This document shows, piece by piece, positions 28,117-37,459 of a DNA stretch of 64,000 nucleotides (its first letter is position 1; every line of letters begins with the position of its first letter). The position numbers and the translations under genes were made by a program. Below the pieces are notes generated by a model, which was not told the DNA's origin, searched no databases, and worked only from the letters and a program-made list of their open reading frames with translations. The stretch is from Hydrogenophaga flava NBRC 102514 (GTDB lineage: Bacteria > Pseudomonadota > Gammaproteobacteria > Burkholderiales > Burkholderiaceae_C): the NCBI RefSeq assembly GCF_001571145.1, contig NZ_BCTF01000002.1, positions 124,001-188,000 on the forward strand. The letters are read 5' to 3'.

Positions 28117-29244
28117 TCAGTCCCACCAGGGCAGCAGCCGCTTCATGGCCGCCACCTCGCCGCAGTGGTCGGCCGCATAGCCCGACAAGCGGTTCAGCCG
28201 GTCCTGCCAGTCGCGGCTGCGCAGGTGCTGCAGCAGCGTCTTCATGGTGGGCTGTTCCAGCGAACTTTTCAGGCACACCAGCAGGTAGCGCTCTTCGGTC
28301 AGCGGCACAAAGCCCAGGCCCAGGCTGCGGGCCGCGTACTCGGTGCCCAGCCCCACGTCGGCCTGGCCGCCCGACACGGCCTGCGCCACGGCGGCGTGTG
28401 AACTCTCGACCCGCGCAAAGCCCTCGATGTCGCGGCTGGACAGCCCTTCCTGTGCCATCAACTCCTCCAGCAGCAGCCGGGTGCCGGTGCCGATGGCGCG
28501 GTTGACGAAGCGCGCCTTCTGGCGGGCCACGTCGTTCATGTCGCGCAGGCGCAGGGGATTGCCCGGCGCCACCATCAGCCCCTGAGAACGGCGCGCAAAG
28601 CCGATGATCTTGTGCGTGCCGGGCTTGAGCAACGGGCGGTAGGCGCGGGCGCTCAGGCTGCCGCTGGCGGCGAAGGGTTGCGTGTGAAAGCCCGCCAGTT
28701 CGCAGCGGCCCTCGTTGAGCGCGCGGATGGCGTCCACGCTGCCGCAGAAGCGGATGTCCAGGTGCAGGCGCTGGCTGGCTCCGTGGGCACCCGGTGGCTG
28801 GGCCATGTGGGCCTGCAGTTCCGTCAGGGCGTGGTCGTGACTGGCATAGAGGGTCAGCACATGCTGGGTGCCGTCGTTGTCCGATGGCTCGAACGCCAGG
28901 GCAAAGGCCCGCGCCAGTTCGGCACGAAGACTCTCGATCTGCGGCCCGAGCCGGGCCTGTGCCAGCCGCTCGGCCAGCAACAGCCGTTCGCCGAACGGGG
29001 TCAGCCGCGCCGCCTGACCCCGTTCCCAGAGAATCAGCGCCTGCCCCAGACTGGCTTCCCAGTCCTTGAGCTGTCCCCAGACATGGCGGTAGGACAGGCC
29101 CAGCTCGCGCGCCGCACCCGAGATCGACCCGCTGCTGCGCACCGCCTGCAGCACGTCCATCATGGGGTTTCTCAGCAGCGCGCCCTGTTGCGTGGGACCC
29201 TGTCCGGGGGAGGTCAGGGAGTAGGACAACTCGATCTTTCGCAT
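28117..29244 (-). CDS. ModE-like HTH regulator with substrate-binding domain
   Basis: This protein has about 375 residues from the ATG at 29244. The N-terminal winged helix (LQAVRSSGSISGAARELGLSYRHVWGQLKDWE) is of the ModE/LysR kind. The remainder is a periplasmic-binding-protein-like domain (LYASHDHALTELQAH, GFHTQ, GTGTRLLLEELMAQEG, ADVGLGTEYAARSLGLGFVPL), as in one-component regulators that sense oxyanions or molybdenum. It lies divergent from the tungstate transporter operon, with an inverted repeat in the 118-nt gap, so it most likely controls that operon. An alternative start lies at 29277. Confidence 0.8.
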   Translation of the reverse strand: MRKIELSYSLTSPGQGPTQQGALLRNPMMDVLQAVRSSGSISGAARELGLSYRHVWGQLKDWEASLGQALILWERGQAARLTPFGERLLLAERLAQARLGPQIESLRAELARAFALAFEPSDNDGTQHVLTLYASHDHALTELQAHMAQPPGAHGASQRLHLDIRFCGSVDAIRALNEGRCELAGFHTQPFAASGSLSARAYRPLLKPGTHKIIGFARRSQGLMVAPGNPLRLRDMNDVARQKARFVNRAIGTGTRLLLEELMAQEGLSSRDIEGFARVESSHAAVAQAVSGGQADVGLGTEYAARSLGLGFVPLTEERYLLVCLKSSLEQPTMKTLLQHLRSRDWQDRLNRLSGYAADHCGEVAAMKRLLPWWD

Positions 29245-29289
29245 GGCGGCCAAGTGTGCCCGAAACGCGCTTTGCATCCGGGCACATCT

Positions 29290-29307
29290 TATGAACTTCA
29301 GTTCATA
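29290..29307. promoter_or_regulatory. Inverted repeat between regulator and tungstate transporter
   Basis: TATGAAC-TTCA-GTTCATA is a perfect 7-bp inverted repeat in the divergent intergenic region. A matching half-site ATATGAAC overlaps the tupB start at 29361-29368. It is a good candidate operator for the adjacent ModE-like regulator. Confidence 0.6.
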
Positions 29308-29362
29308 CGGCGTCAGTCCTTACTCTCGAAGTTGAAGCACACTTGTAAGCTTCCTTCGACAT

Positions 29363-30091
29363 ATGAACACTTTTTCCGATAGCCTGGTCACCGCCCTGTC
29401 GCTGGTGCTGGCCGGTGATGCCAGCCTCTGGACCATCGTGATGCGGTCTCTGTCCGTCAGCGCCACCGCGTGCCTGCTGGGCTGTGGCCTGGGGCTGCCG
29501 CTTGGCGCCTGGCTGGCGGTGGCGCGGTTCCCTGGCCGACCTATGGTGCTCACCCTGCTCAACACCTTCCTGGCCATTCCCTCGGTGGTGGTGGGCCTGG
29601 TGATCTACCTGCTGCTTTCGCGCTCCGGCCCGCTGGGCTTTCTGGGCTGGCTGTTCAGCTTCCAGGCCATGGTGCTGGCGCAGGCGATCCTGGTGCTGCC
29701 GCTGGTCACCGCGCTCACGCGCCAGGTGGTCGAAGACGCCGACCGCAGCCACGGCGAGCAGCTGTCCTCGCTGGGCGCGGGTCTGGGCCTGCGCAGCCTG
29801 CTGATGGCCTGGGACGAACGCTATGCGCTGCTCACAGTGCTGATCACGGCCTTTGGCCGCGCGGTGTCCGAGGTCGGTGCGGTGATGATCGTCGGCGGCA
29901 ACATCGACGGCTTCACCCGCGTGATGACCACCGCCATCGCGCTGGAAACCAGCAAGGGCGACCTGCCGCTGGCGCTCGGCCTGGGCATCGTGCTGCTGGC
30001 GGTGGTGCTGCTGCTCAACAGCCTGGTGGCCGTGCTGCGCCGCTGGCGCGAACACCTGGACGGTGGCGATCTGCGGATGGCCACGACATGA
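29363..30091 (+). CDS. tupB: Tungstate ABC transporter permease
   Basis: This 242-residue protein has about five to six membrane helices and the permease loop GRAVSEVGAVMIVGGNIDGFTRV that contacts the ATPase. This matches the TupB/WtpB-type permeases of tungstate importers. The substrate assignment rests on the downstream binding protein, which has the TTS-type motif of TupA. Stop and next start overlap (ATGA at 30088-30091). First gene of the operon tupB-tupC-tupA-modA-like. Confidence 0.88.
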   Translation: MNTFSDSLVTALSLVLAGDASLWTIVMRSLSVSATACLLGCGLGLPLGAWLAVARFPGRPMVLTLLNTFLAIPSVVVGLVIYLLLSRSGPLGFLGWLFSFQAMVLAQAILVLPLVTALTRQVVEDADRSHGEQLSSLGAGLGLRSLLMAWDERYALLTVLITAFGRAVSEVGAVMIVGGNIDGFTRVMTTAIALETSKGDLPLALGLGIVLLAVVLLLNSLVAVLRRWREHLDGGDLRMATT

Positions 30092-30870
30092 AGGTGGAAC
30101 TCTCCGCCACGGGCGAGGTGTTCGGCAGCGCGGGCCCAGCGCCGGCCGTGCTGACGCTGGCGTCGGTGCACGTGAGCCTCGGGCCTGCCGCGCAGGTGGA
30201 GGCGCTGCGGAACATCACGCTGAGCATCCACGCCGGCGAGCGTGTGGCCCTGGTCGGTCCCAACGGCTGCGGCAAGAGCACGCTGCTGCGCACGCTGCAC
30301 GGCCTGCTGCCCATTGCGCAGGGCCGGCGCGAGGTGCCCCATGCCTCGCGCATTGCCATGCTGTTCCAGCGCCCGCACATGCTGCGCATGTCGGTGCGGC
30401 GCAACCTTCAGCTGGGACTGTGGCTCAGCGGCGTGCCCTGGAGGCAGACCAAGGAGCGCGCCCGGCAGGCGCTGGAGCGCGTGCAGCTCGCGTCGCTGGC
30501 TGAGCGCAATGGCCGCGCGCTGTCGGGTGGCCAGCAGCAGCGCGTGGCGCTGGCGCGGGCCTGGGCGCTGCGGCCCGATGTGTGGCTGCTGGACGAGCCC
30601 ACCGCGAGCCTGGACCCGCACGCCAAGCGGGATGTCGAGGCGCTCATCGCCGACTTCGGCGACGAAGCGCCCGCGCCCGGCCACCTGCCGCCCACGCTCG
30701 TGTTCGCCAGCCACAACCTCGGCCAGGTGAAGCGCCTGGCCAGCCGCGTGATCTATCTGGAGCAGGGCCAGTTGCTGGCCGATCTGCCAGTGAACGACTT
30801 TTTCAACCACGCTTTCCTGGAGGCGCACTGCCCCCAGGCCCATCTGTTCGTCAAAGGAGAAACCACATGA
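30088..30870 (+). CDS. tupC: Tungstate ABC transporter ATPase
   Basis: This 260-residue ABC ATPase has Walker A GPNGCGKSTLL, Q-loop MLFQRPHML, signature ALSGGQQQRVALARA, Walker B VWLLDEPTAS and H-loop FASHN. It lacks the C-terminal TOBE domain found in ModC. It is coupled to the permease (4-nt overlap) and to the binding protein (4-nt overlap), so it energises the same importer. Confidence 0.9.
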   Translation: MKVELSATGEVFGSAGPAPAVLTLASVHVSLGPAAQVEALRNITLSIHAGERVALVGPNGCGKSTLLRTLHGLLPIAQGRREVPHASRIAMLFQRPHMLRMSVRRNLQLGLWLSGVPWRQTKERARQALERVQLASLAERNGRALSGGQQQRVALARAWALRPDVWLLDEPTASLDPHAKRDVEALIADFGDEAPAPGHLPPTLVFASHNLGQVKRLASRVIYLEQGQLLADLPVNDFFNHAFLEAHCPQAHLFVKGETT

Positions 30871-31706
30871 AACCATCCATCGCATCCCGTCGCACCATCG
30901 TGCAACTGCTCGCCGCTGCCGGCCTCGTGTCGGCTGGTCTGCTGGGCGCCACTTCGGCGCTGGCCCAGAGCAGCATCGTCGTGGCCTCGACCACGTCCAC
31001 CGAGCAGTCGGGCCTGTTCGGCCACATCCTGCCGGCCTTCAAGCAGGCCAGCGGCATCGACGTGAAGGTGGTGGCGCTGGGCACCGGCCAGGCCATCGAC
31101 ATGGCACGCCGCGGCGATGCCGACGTGCTCTTCGTGCACGACAAGATCGCCGAAGAGAAGTTCGTCGCCGACGGCTTCTCGGCCAAGCGCCAGGAGGTCA
31201 TGTACAACGATTTCGTGCTGATCGGCCCCAAGGCAGATCCGGCCGGCACCAAGGGCAACGACATCGTGGCCGCGCTCAAGAAGATCGCCACCGCCAACGC
31301 GGCCTTCGTCTCGCGCGGCGACAAGAGCGGCACTCACGCGGCCGAGTTGCGCTTCTGGAAGATGACCGACACCGATGCCAACAAGGGCAGCGGCTACAAG
31401 GAATGCGGCTGCGGCATGGGCCCGGCGCTGAACATCGGTGCGAGCAGCGGCGCCTACGTGCTGGCCGACCGCGGCACCTGGCTCAACTTCAAGAACCGCG
31501 CCGACCTGGCGGTGCTGGTGGAAGGCGACAAGCGCCTGTTCAACCAGTACGGCGTGATGCTGGTGAGCGCCGCCAAGCACCCGCAGGTGAAGACGGCCGA
31601 GGGCCAGCAGTTCGTCGACTGGGTCACCGGCCCCGCCGGCCAGAAGGCCATCGCCGAGTACAAGATCGGCGGCGAGCAGCTGTTCTTCCCGAACGCCACG
31701 AAATGA
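30867..31706 (+). CDS. tupA: Tungstate-binding periplasmic protein
   Basis: This 279-residue protein has a signal peptide ending in ALAQ and the anion-site motif ASTTSTEQSGLF near the mature N-terminus, typical of TupA, which binds tungstate very tightly. Other family parts are FVSRGDKSGTHAAEL, where the Arg and Ser/Gly loop contacts the oxyanion, and VSAAKHPQV. Tungstate import suits the selenocysteine formate dehydrogenase upstream, because this enzyme class uses W or Mo. Overlaps both neighbours by 4 nt. Confidence 0.9.
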   Translation: MKPSIASRRTIVQLLAAAGLVSAGLLGATSALAQSSIVVASTTSTEQSGLFGHILPAFKQASGIDVKVVALGTGQAIDMARRGDADVLFVHDKIAEEKFVADGFSAKRQEVMYNDFVLIGPKADPAGTKGNDIVAALKKIATANAAFVSRGDKSGTHAAELRFWKMTDTDANKGSGYKECGCGMGPALNIGASSGAYVLADRGTWLNFKNRADLAVLVEGDKRLFNQYGVMLVSAAKHPQVKTAEGQQFVDWVTGPAGQKAIAEYKIGGEQLFFPNATK

Positions 31707-32497
31707 GACTGCCCGCTCTGGCCTTGACGGCGGTGCTGGCGGGTTGTGCCGCGCAGACCACCACCTCCGAGCCGGTGGTGGTCTACGCCGCCGGCAGCCT
31801 GCGCGACGCGCTGACTGAAGTGGCGCGCGACCACGAGGCGCGCACCGGGCAGAAGGTCGCGCTGACCTTCGGGCCCTCAGGCCTGCTGCGCGAGCGGATC
31901 GAAAAGGGCGAGGCGGCCCAGGTGTTCGCCTCGGCCGACACGCAGCACCCGAAGCGGCTGGCCGACGCGGGCGGCTGGGCGGCGCAGACCGTCTTCGTGC
32001 GCAACAGCCTGTGTGCGCTGGTGCAGCCGGGGCTGGCGGTGGCGCCGGATAACATGCTGGACACGCTGTTGCGCGTCGACCTGAAGCTGGGCATGTCCAC
32101 GCCAAAGGCCGACCCCTCGGGCGACTACGCGCTGGCGCTGTTCCAGAAAGCCGACGCGGTGCGCGCGGGCAGCCAGGCCACCCTCACCGCCAAGGCACTG
32201 CAGCTCACCGGCGGGCCATCGTCGCCCGCCGCGCCGGCCGGTCGCAACACCTACGCCTGGGTCATGGAGCAGGGCAAGGCCGACGTGTTCCTCACCTACT
32301 GCACCAATGCCGTGGCGGCCCGCCAGGAGCGCAACACGTTGCAGGTGGTGCAGATGCCGCCGGCCTTGCAGGTCGGTGCGGCCTACGGCCTGACGGTGCG
32401 CCAGGGGGCTGCGGCGCCCTCGGTGGCCTTTGCCAAAGCCCTGGTGGCCGATCCGGCGCAAGCCATCCTGGCCCGCCACGGCTTCGGCCGGCCCTGA
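31703..32497 (+). CDS. ModA-like extracytoplasmic lipoprotein
   Basis: This 264-residue protein starts with a lipobox (LTAVLAGCAAQ) and then resembles ModA-type binding proteins: VVVYAAGSLRDALTEVARDHE, TFGPSGLLRERIEKGEAAQVFASAD, VFVRNSLCALV, KADPSGDYAL and NTYAWVMEQGKADVFLTYCTNAV. Ser residues in AAGSL and GPSG fit an oxyanion pocket. It is the fourth gene of the tungstate operon (4-nt overlap with tupA) and has no permease of its own, so it may feed TupBC, widen its substrate range, or act as a buffer or sensor for molybdate or tungstate. Confidence 0.8.
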   Translation: MRLPALALTAVLAGCAAQTTTSEPVVVYAAGSLRDALTEVARDHEARTGQKVALTFGPSGLLRERIEKGEAAQVFASADTQHPKRLADAGGWAAQTVFVRNSLCALVQPGLAVAPDNMLDTLLRVDLKLGMSTPKADPSGDYALALFQKADAVRAGSQATLTAKALQLTGGPSSPAAPAGRNTYAWVMEQGKADVFLTYCTNAVAARQERNTLQVVQMPPALQVGAAYGLTVRQGAAAPSVAFAKALVADPAQAILARHGFGRP

Positions 32498-32517
32498 TTG
32501 GCAGCGGGTGCATCACC

Positions 32518-33045
32518 ATGCTGCCGCGTCGAACCCTTCTTCTGTCCGCGCTGGCCGGGCTGGCAGTGCCACCTGCCGGCGCCCAGTCGGCCGCCGAAGC
32601 GCCTCCGGTCCTGCTGCGCGTGGAGGGGGCGGTCAAGGCGCCGCTGGCGCTCACGCGTGAGCAGTTGCTGGCACTGCGCTGGCGCGACTACGCCGAAGAG
32701 CGCGAGGTGCAGCAGGGCGGGCAGGCGGTGAAGCTGGCGGTGCGCTACCAGGGCGTGCCGCTGCGCGAGCTGCTGGACCAGGCCGTGCTCGCCCCCGATC
32801 GGCACGCGGTGCGTCGCGCCGTGGTGCTACTGACGGCGCGCGACGGCTACCGCGTGAGCTTTTCCTGGGGCGAGCTCTACAACAGTTCGCTGGGCGAGGG
32901 CGTGATCCTCGTTCGCTCGCAGGATGGCCGCGACCTGATCGAGGTCGACGGTCTGCCGGCGCTGCGCTCCCTGCACGACACCCGGTCGGGGCCGCGCCAT
33001 GTGCGCTGGCTGGAGCGCGTGGAGGTGCTGGTGCCCGGCGGCTGA
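32518..33045 (+). CDS. Sulfite-oxidase-fold (molybdopterin-binding-like) exported protein
   Basis: This 175-residue protein has a leader (RRTLLLSALAGLAVPPAGAQ) and a domain like the molybdopterin-binding part of sulfite oxidase-family proteins (LLRVEGAVKAPLALTREQLLAL, YQGVPLRELLDQA, LTARDGYRVSFSW, GVILVRSQDGRDLIEVDGLP). The entire protein contains no cysteine, so the Cys that ligates Mo in active sulfite oxidases is missing. It is therefore unlikely to be a canonical molybdoenzyme. It closes the tungstate operon 20 nt after the ModA-like gene and is convergent to modC. Confidence 0.75.
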   Translation: MLPRRTLLLSALAGLAVPPAGAQSAAEAPPVLLRVEGAVKAPLALTREQLLALRWRDYAEEREVQQGGQAVKLAVRYQGVPLRELLDQAVLAPDRHAVRRAVVLLTARDGYRVSFSWGELYNSSLGEGVILVRSQDGRDLIEVDGLPALRSLHDTRSGPRHVRWLERVEVLVPGG

Positions 33046-33051
33046 GCCGGC

Positions 33052-34155
33052 TCAGCGCACCATCGCCACGCCCTTGATCTGCGCATAGACCGGCTGACCC
33101 GGCGCCAGCGCCAGGCGCCGGGCCGACAGGCTGCTGATGCGCGAGAGCAGGGTGGCGCCCTGGCCGTCGGCACCCAGGCGCAGGCTCACCACCACCTGCG
33201 CCACGCCGTTGTCCGTCAGGCTGTCCACCACCGCCGGCAGCACATTGAGCACGCTGGTCTGCGAAGGCATTACCAGCGACAGGCTCACGTCCCGCGCCTG
33301 GATGTGCAGGCGCGCGTGCGTGCTGGGCTGCGGCACGCCCTGGCGCGACTGTGGCAACAGCAGCTGCCCGCCGTCGATGTCGTAGACCGCGAGCTGGTCG
33401 GCCGGGGAGTAGCCGCTGCAGTGGCCCTGCAGCACCGAGACCGCGCTGTCGCCGCGCGAGAGCGGCAGGTCGCTGCGCGTGAGCATCTGTGCCAGCGGGC
33501 CGTCGGCCTGCACACGGCCCTCTTCGAGCAGCACCACGTGGTCGGCCAGCCGCGCCACCTCGTCCAGCGAGTGCGTCACATAGACCACCGGCACGTCCAG
33601 CGCCTCGTGCAGCTGCTCCAGCCAGGGCAGGATCTCGGCCTTGCGCGCCGCGTCCAGGGCGGCCAGTGGCTCGTCCATCAGCAGCAGCTTCGGGCTCGTG
33701 GCCAATGCGCGGGTGATGGCCACGCGCTGGCGCTCGCCGCCCGAGAGCTCGTGCGGCCGGCGCTGCAGCAGGTGGCCGATGCCCAGCAGCTCCAGCCCAT
33801 GGCGCCAGTCGTGCCGGCGCAGCGCGGGCGGTGTGCGGTCGAAGCCGAAGCGCAGGTTGCCTTCCACCGTGAGGTGGTCGAACAGGCTGGCCTCCTGGAA
33901 CACATAGCCCAGCGCGCGCTGGTGCGTGGGCAGGAACACGCCGCGCGCGCTGTCTTGCCAGGTCTGGCCGTCCACCACCACCGCACCGGTGGCCTGGCGC
34001 TCCAGCCCGGCCAGCACGCGCAGGCAGCTGGTCTTGCCACTGCCCGATGGGCCGAACAGCGCCGTGATGCCATGGCCCGGCAGGGCCAGCCGCACGTCCA
34101 GCGCGAAGTCGCCCCGGTCTAGCCGGGCGTTCAGGGTCAGTGCGGCGTCGCTCAT
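33052..34155 (-). CDS. modC: Molybdate ABC transporter ATPase
   Basis: This 367-residue ABC ATPase has Walker A GPSGSGKTSCL, signature LSGGERQRVAI and Walker B LLLMDEPLAALD. A C-terminal TOBE domain (from about residue 290, VSLSLVMPSQTSVLNVLPA) binds molybdate, as is standard for ModC. The start overlaps the modB stop by 4 nt. It is the last gene of the minus-strand modABC operon and convergent with the tungstate operon. Confidence 0.95.
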   Translation of the reverse strand: MSDAALTLNARLDRGDFALDVRLALPGHGITALFGPSGSGKTSCLRVLAGLERQATGAVVVDGQTWQDSARGVFLPTHQRALGYVFQEASLFDHLTVEGNLRFGFDRTPPALRRHDWRHGLELLGIGHLLQRRPHELSGGERQRVAITRALATSPKLLLMDEPLAALDAARKAEILPWLEQLHEALDVPVVYVTHSLDEVARLADHVVLLEEGRVQADGPLAQMLTRSDLPLSRGDSAVSVLQGHCSGYSPADQLAVYDIDGGQLLLPQSRQGVPQPSTHARLHIQARDVSLSLVMPSQTSVLNVLPAVVDSLTDNGVAQVVVSLRLGADGQGATLLSRISSLSARRLALAPGQPVYAQIKGVAMVR

Positions 34156-34838
34156 GTGCGCACCCGGCGCGCCTGCCGCGCGTTGTAGACCTGCAGCGTC
34201 ATCAGTACCACGAATGCGAACACCAGCATCACCGCCGCCAGCCGGTGGGCGTCAGCGTATTCCAGTGCCTCGACGTGATCGAAGATCTGCACCGACACCA
34301 CCCGCGTCACGCCCGGGATGTTGCCGCCCACCATCAGCACCACGCCGAACTCGCCCACCGTGTGCGCAAAGCTCATGATGCAGCCGGTCACGAGGCCCGG
34401 CCTGCACAGCGGCAGCACCACATGAAAGAAGCGGTCCAGTGGCGAGGCGCGCAGCGTGGCCGCCGCCTCCAGCGGCCGCTCGCCCAGGGCCTGCATGCTG
34501 TTCAGGATGGGCTGCACCATGAACGGCAGCGAATAGAACACCGAGGCCACCACCAGCCCGGTGAAGGTGAAGGGCAGGGTGGGCAGGCCCATGGACACCA
34601 TCCATGCGCCGATGGGCCCGTTCGGCCCCAGCCCCACCAGCAGATAGAACCCGAGCACCGACGGCGGCAGCACCAGCGGCAGCGCCACCAGCGCGCCCAC
34701 GGGCCTGGCCACCCAGCTGCGCGAGCGCGCCAGCCACCACGCCAGAGGCGTGCCCAGCAGCAACAGGATCAGCGTGGTCAGCGCGGCGACCTTGAAGGTC
34801 AGCCGGAGCGCCTGGAGGTTGTCGGGGGTCAGGAACAC
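34152..34838 (-). CDS. modB: Molybdate ABC transporter permease
   Basis: This 228-residue permease has five to six membrane helices, LALPLVLPPSVLGFYLLV, and the ATPase-contact loop AHTVGEFGVVLMVGGNIPGVTRV, the classic ModB EAA-type loop. It lies one base after the modA stop and overlaps modC. Together they form the high-affinity molybdate importer. Confidence 0.95.
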   Translation of the reverse strand: MFLTPDNLQALRLTFKVAALTTLILLLLGTPLAWWLARSRSWVARPVGALVALPLVLPPSVLGFYLLVGLGPNGPIGAWMVSMGLPTLPFTFTGLVVASVFYSLPFMVQPILNSMQALGERPLEAAATLRASPLDRFFHVVLPLCRPGLVTGCIMSFAHTVGEFGVVLMVGGNIPGVTRVVSVQIFDHVEALEYADAHRLAAVMLVFAFVVLMTLQVYNARQARRVRT

Positions 34839-34839
34839 G

Positions 34840-35601
34840 TCACAGATCGTAGCCGTAGGAACGGATCAGGTCCTTGACGTTCGGGCTTTGGAGAAGCTGC
34901 AAAAGCGCCTTCGCGGCCTCGTTGTCGGCGCCCTTCTTCAGCAGCACCGCGTCCTGGCGGATTGGGTCGTAACTCGCCTGCGGAATCACCCACATCGAGC
35001 CTTCCTTGAGCTGGCCGCCTTCGAGCACCTGCGACATCGCCACAAAGCCGACGTCCGCGTTGCCGGTCTTCACGAAGTTGAAGGTCTGGCCGATGCTCTC
35101 GCCCTGCACCAGCTTCGGCGCTACCGCGTCCTTCAGCCCCAGCTTGTCCAGCACCTGCACCGCGGCGGCGCCATAAGGTGCGGTCTTGGGGTTGGCGAAG
35201 GCGACCTTGCCCAGGTCGGCCGCCTTGAGCACCGCGCCCTGGCCGTCCACACGGCCGGGCTTGACCGACCACGGCACCAGCTTGCCGGTGGCGTAGGTGA
35301 AGCGCGTGCCCGGCTGCGCCAGGCCGTCCTTCTCCAGCATCTCGGGGCGCTCGTTGTCGGCCGAGAGGAACACGTCGAACGGCGCGCCGTTCCTGATCTG
35401 CGTGTAGAACGCGCCCGACGCGCCGGTGGAGATCTTCAGCGTGTGGCCGGTGGTTTTCTGCAGCACGGCAGCAACGGCCTTGATCGGCTCGGCGAAGTTG
35501 GCCGCTACCGCCACCTGGGCTTCGGCGGCGAGGGTGTTGGTATGGGCCAACGCGGCGCACAGCAGAACGGAGACGGAAGAGAGCAGCAGACGCATGGGCA
35601 C
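34840..35601 (-). CDS. modA: Molybdate-binding periplasmic protein
   Basis: This 253-residue protein has a signal peptide (LLLSSVSVLLCAALAHTNTLAA) and the ModA body. VAVAANFAEPIKAV forms the first oxyanion strand, KISTGASGAFYTQI the second Ser-rich loop, and FVKTGNADVGFVAMSQV the central region. First gene of modABC. A ModE-type operator lies 36 nt upstream of its start. Confidence 0.94.
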   Translation of the reverse strand: MPMRLLLSSVSVLLCAALAHTNTLAAEAQVAVAANFAEPIKAVAAVLQKTTGHTLKISTGASGAFYTQIRNGAPFDVFLSADNERPEMLEKDGLAQPGTRFTYATGKLVPWSVKPGRVDGQGAVLKAADLGKVAFANPKTAPYGAAAVQVLDKLGLKDAVAPKLVQGESIGQTFNFVKTGNADVGFVAMSQVLEGGQLKEGSMWVIPQASYDPIRQDAVLLKKGADNEAAKALLQLLQSPNVKDLIRSYGYDL

Positions 35602-35637
35602 CTCGCAACACGGAGACCATCGGGATGGCTGTAGATT

Positions 35638-35660
35638 CGTTATTCCTGAATGGAATAGCG
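35638..35660. promoter_or_regulatory. ModE box upstream of modABC
   Basis: CGTTATTCC-TGAAT-GGAATAGCG is a near-perfect inverted repeat (8 of 9 pairs) resembling the CGTTATAT/ATATAACG half-sites bound by ModE in other proteobacteria. It sits just upstream of modA, and a full-length ModE is encoded at 37460-38224. Molybdate-loaded ModE would repress modABC here. Confidence 0.75.
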
Positions 35661-35841
35661 AGTGTAGCGCGCATCAGTGACGCGCTTTGGTTTGCTTCCT
35701 TGCTTGGCAATATGGGACGGAATGACCTTACTTTTTCCAGAATGTCCATCTCAAGTGCAGACGTACGCTGTCGATAACTTCCTCGAAACGCGGCTATTTG
35801 CGTCTCAGGGGGTAGTCTGTTCAACGAAAGTAGGTTCTTCA

Positions 35842-37404
35842 ATGCAAGCTTTTTCCAAGGCGACGGTTGGTCGTCGTCTCGCAATGGCCTTCGGTGCCAG
35901 CGTTCTCGTCCTTGTCGGTGTTGCCTCCGTGTCGCTCTACAGCGCGTCGCGTCTGGCCGAGGCTGACCGCTGGAACGTCCACACGTACAAGGTGTTGGGG
36001 ACCGCTTCTGAGCTGCTGGAGAACATGATCAACATGGAAACCGGCGCGCGCGGTTTCATCGTGTCCGGTCAGGAACAGTTTCTGGCCCCTTGGGAAGGAG
36101 GCCGCAAAGCCTTCGATGCAGCCTGGAAGGAGGTCAAGGAGCTCACCTCCGACAACCCGACACAGCAACGCAGGCTGGACGACATGAAGGCACGACGCGA
36201 CGAGTTCGAGGCGGTGGTCAATGGCCTGTTCAAGTTGCGCCGCGACGCAGCGGCAGGAAGTGCAGACATGCAGGCCGTCGTGGCCGAGTTCTCTCAGGCC
36301 AAGGACAAGGCTGCCATGGACGCTTTCCGTGGGTTGCATGCCGAGTTTGAAAAAGCCGAGCGCGATCTGCTGGTGGCTCGCAGTGCGGATGCTGAAAACA
36401 TGCGGTCCACCAACCAGGCCGCGGTCATCACAGGATCTTTGCTTGCTGTCCTGATGGGCATCGGTCTTGGACTCTGGATCACCCGCAGCATCACCCGTCA
36501 GCTGGGCGGTGAGCCGGACGAGGCGGCGCGCGTGGCGCAGGAGATTGCCAAGGGCAACCTGGGTGTGAATGTTCAGGTGCGCACGGGGGACGACACCAGT
36601 CTCATGGCTTCCATGAAAAACATGCGAGACAGTCTTGCGTCGATCGTCAGCCAGGTCCGCGCCGGCAGCGACAGCATCACCACCGGCAGCACCCAGATTG
36701 CTGCTGGCAACCAGGACCTCTCCAGCCGCACCGAGCAGCAGGCGTCGAACCTGCAGGAAACAGCGGCTTCGATGGAACAGCTCACCAGCACTGTGAAGCA
36801 GAGCTCTGACAACGCCCAGCAGGCCAACCAGCTGGCGCGCTCGGCGAGCGAAGCGGCCAGCCGTGGTGGCGAAGTGGTGGGCCAAGTGGTGGGCACCATG
36901 GATGAGATCACGGCCAGCAGCAAAAAAATTGCCGACATCATCGGCGTGATCGATGGCATTGCCTTCCAGACCAACATCCTCGCGCTCAACGCGGCAGTGG
37001 AAGCTGCTCGCGCCGGCGAGCAGGGACGTGGCTTCGCGGTGGTGGCTGGCGAGGTGCGCACACTGGCGCAGCGCAGCGCGGAAGCGGCCAAGGAGATCAA
37101 GACCTTGATCAGCAACTCCGTCGACAAGGTGGAAGTAGGCAGCCGCCAGGCCGCCGAGGCCGGGCAGGCCATGAGCGAGATCGTGTCCCAGGTCCTCAAG
37201 GTGACCGATCTCATCGGAGAGATCGCCAGTGCAGCCTCCGAGCAGAGCAATGGAATTGGCCAGGTCAATCAGGCGGTCACACAGATGGATCAGGTGACTC
37301 AGCAGAACGCCGCATTGGTTGAAGAAAGCGCTGCCGCAGCCAACAGCCTGTCCCATCAGGCACAGAAGCTGGCCGAAGCAGTGAGCGTTTTCAGACTGGC
37401 TTGA
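35842..37404 (+). CDS. Methyl-accepting chemotaxis protein
   Basis: This 520-residue chemoreceptor has one N-terminal membrane helix ([21 protein letters not shown]), a periplasmic helical CHASE3-like sensor ([17 protein letters not shown] is typical), a second helix ([21 protein letters not shown]), a HAMP domain, and a long cytoplasmic coiled coil. The kinase-contact hairpin has the highly conserved [30 protein letters not shown]. There is no C-terminal CheR pentapeptide. ATG 35842 was chosen over an upstream ATG because it begins directly before the membrane helix. Ligand unknown; its place between modA and modE may be coincidental. Confidence 0.93.
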   Translation: MQAFSKATVGRRLAMAFGASVLVLVGVASVSLYSASRLAEADRWNVHTYKVLGTASELLENMINMETGARGFIVSGQEQFLAPWEGGRKAFDAAWKEVKELTSDNPTQQRRLDDMKARRDEFEAVVNGLFKLRRDAAAGSADMQAVVAEFSQAKDKAAMDAFRGLHAEFEKAERDLLVARSADAENMRSTNQAAVITGSLLAVLMGIGLGLWITRSITRQLGGEPDEAARVAQEIAKGNLGVNVQVRTGDDTSLMASMKNMRDSLASIVSQVRAGSDSITTGSTQIAAGNQDLSSRTEQQASNLQETAASMEQLTSTVKQSSDNAQQANQLARSASEAASRGGEVVGQVVGTMDEITASSKKIADIIGVIDGIAFQTNILALNAAVEAARAGEQGRGFAVVAGEVRTLAQRSAEAAKEIKTLISNSVDKVEVGSRQAAEAGQAMSEIVSQVLKVTDLIGEIASAASEQSNGIGQVNQAVTQMDQVTQQNAALVEESAAAANSLSHQAQKLAEAVSVFRLA

Positions 37405-37459
37405 CGCCCTACCACCCGGCAAAACTGTGCAGAAAGGGATGGCATGGAACAATCGGTCC

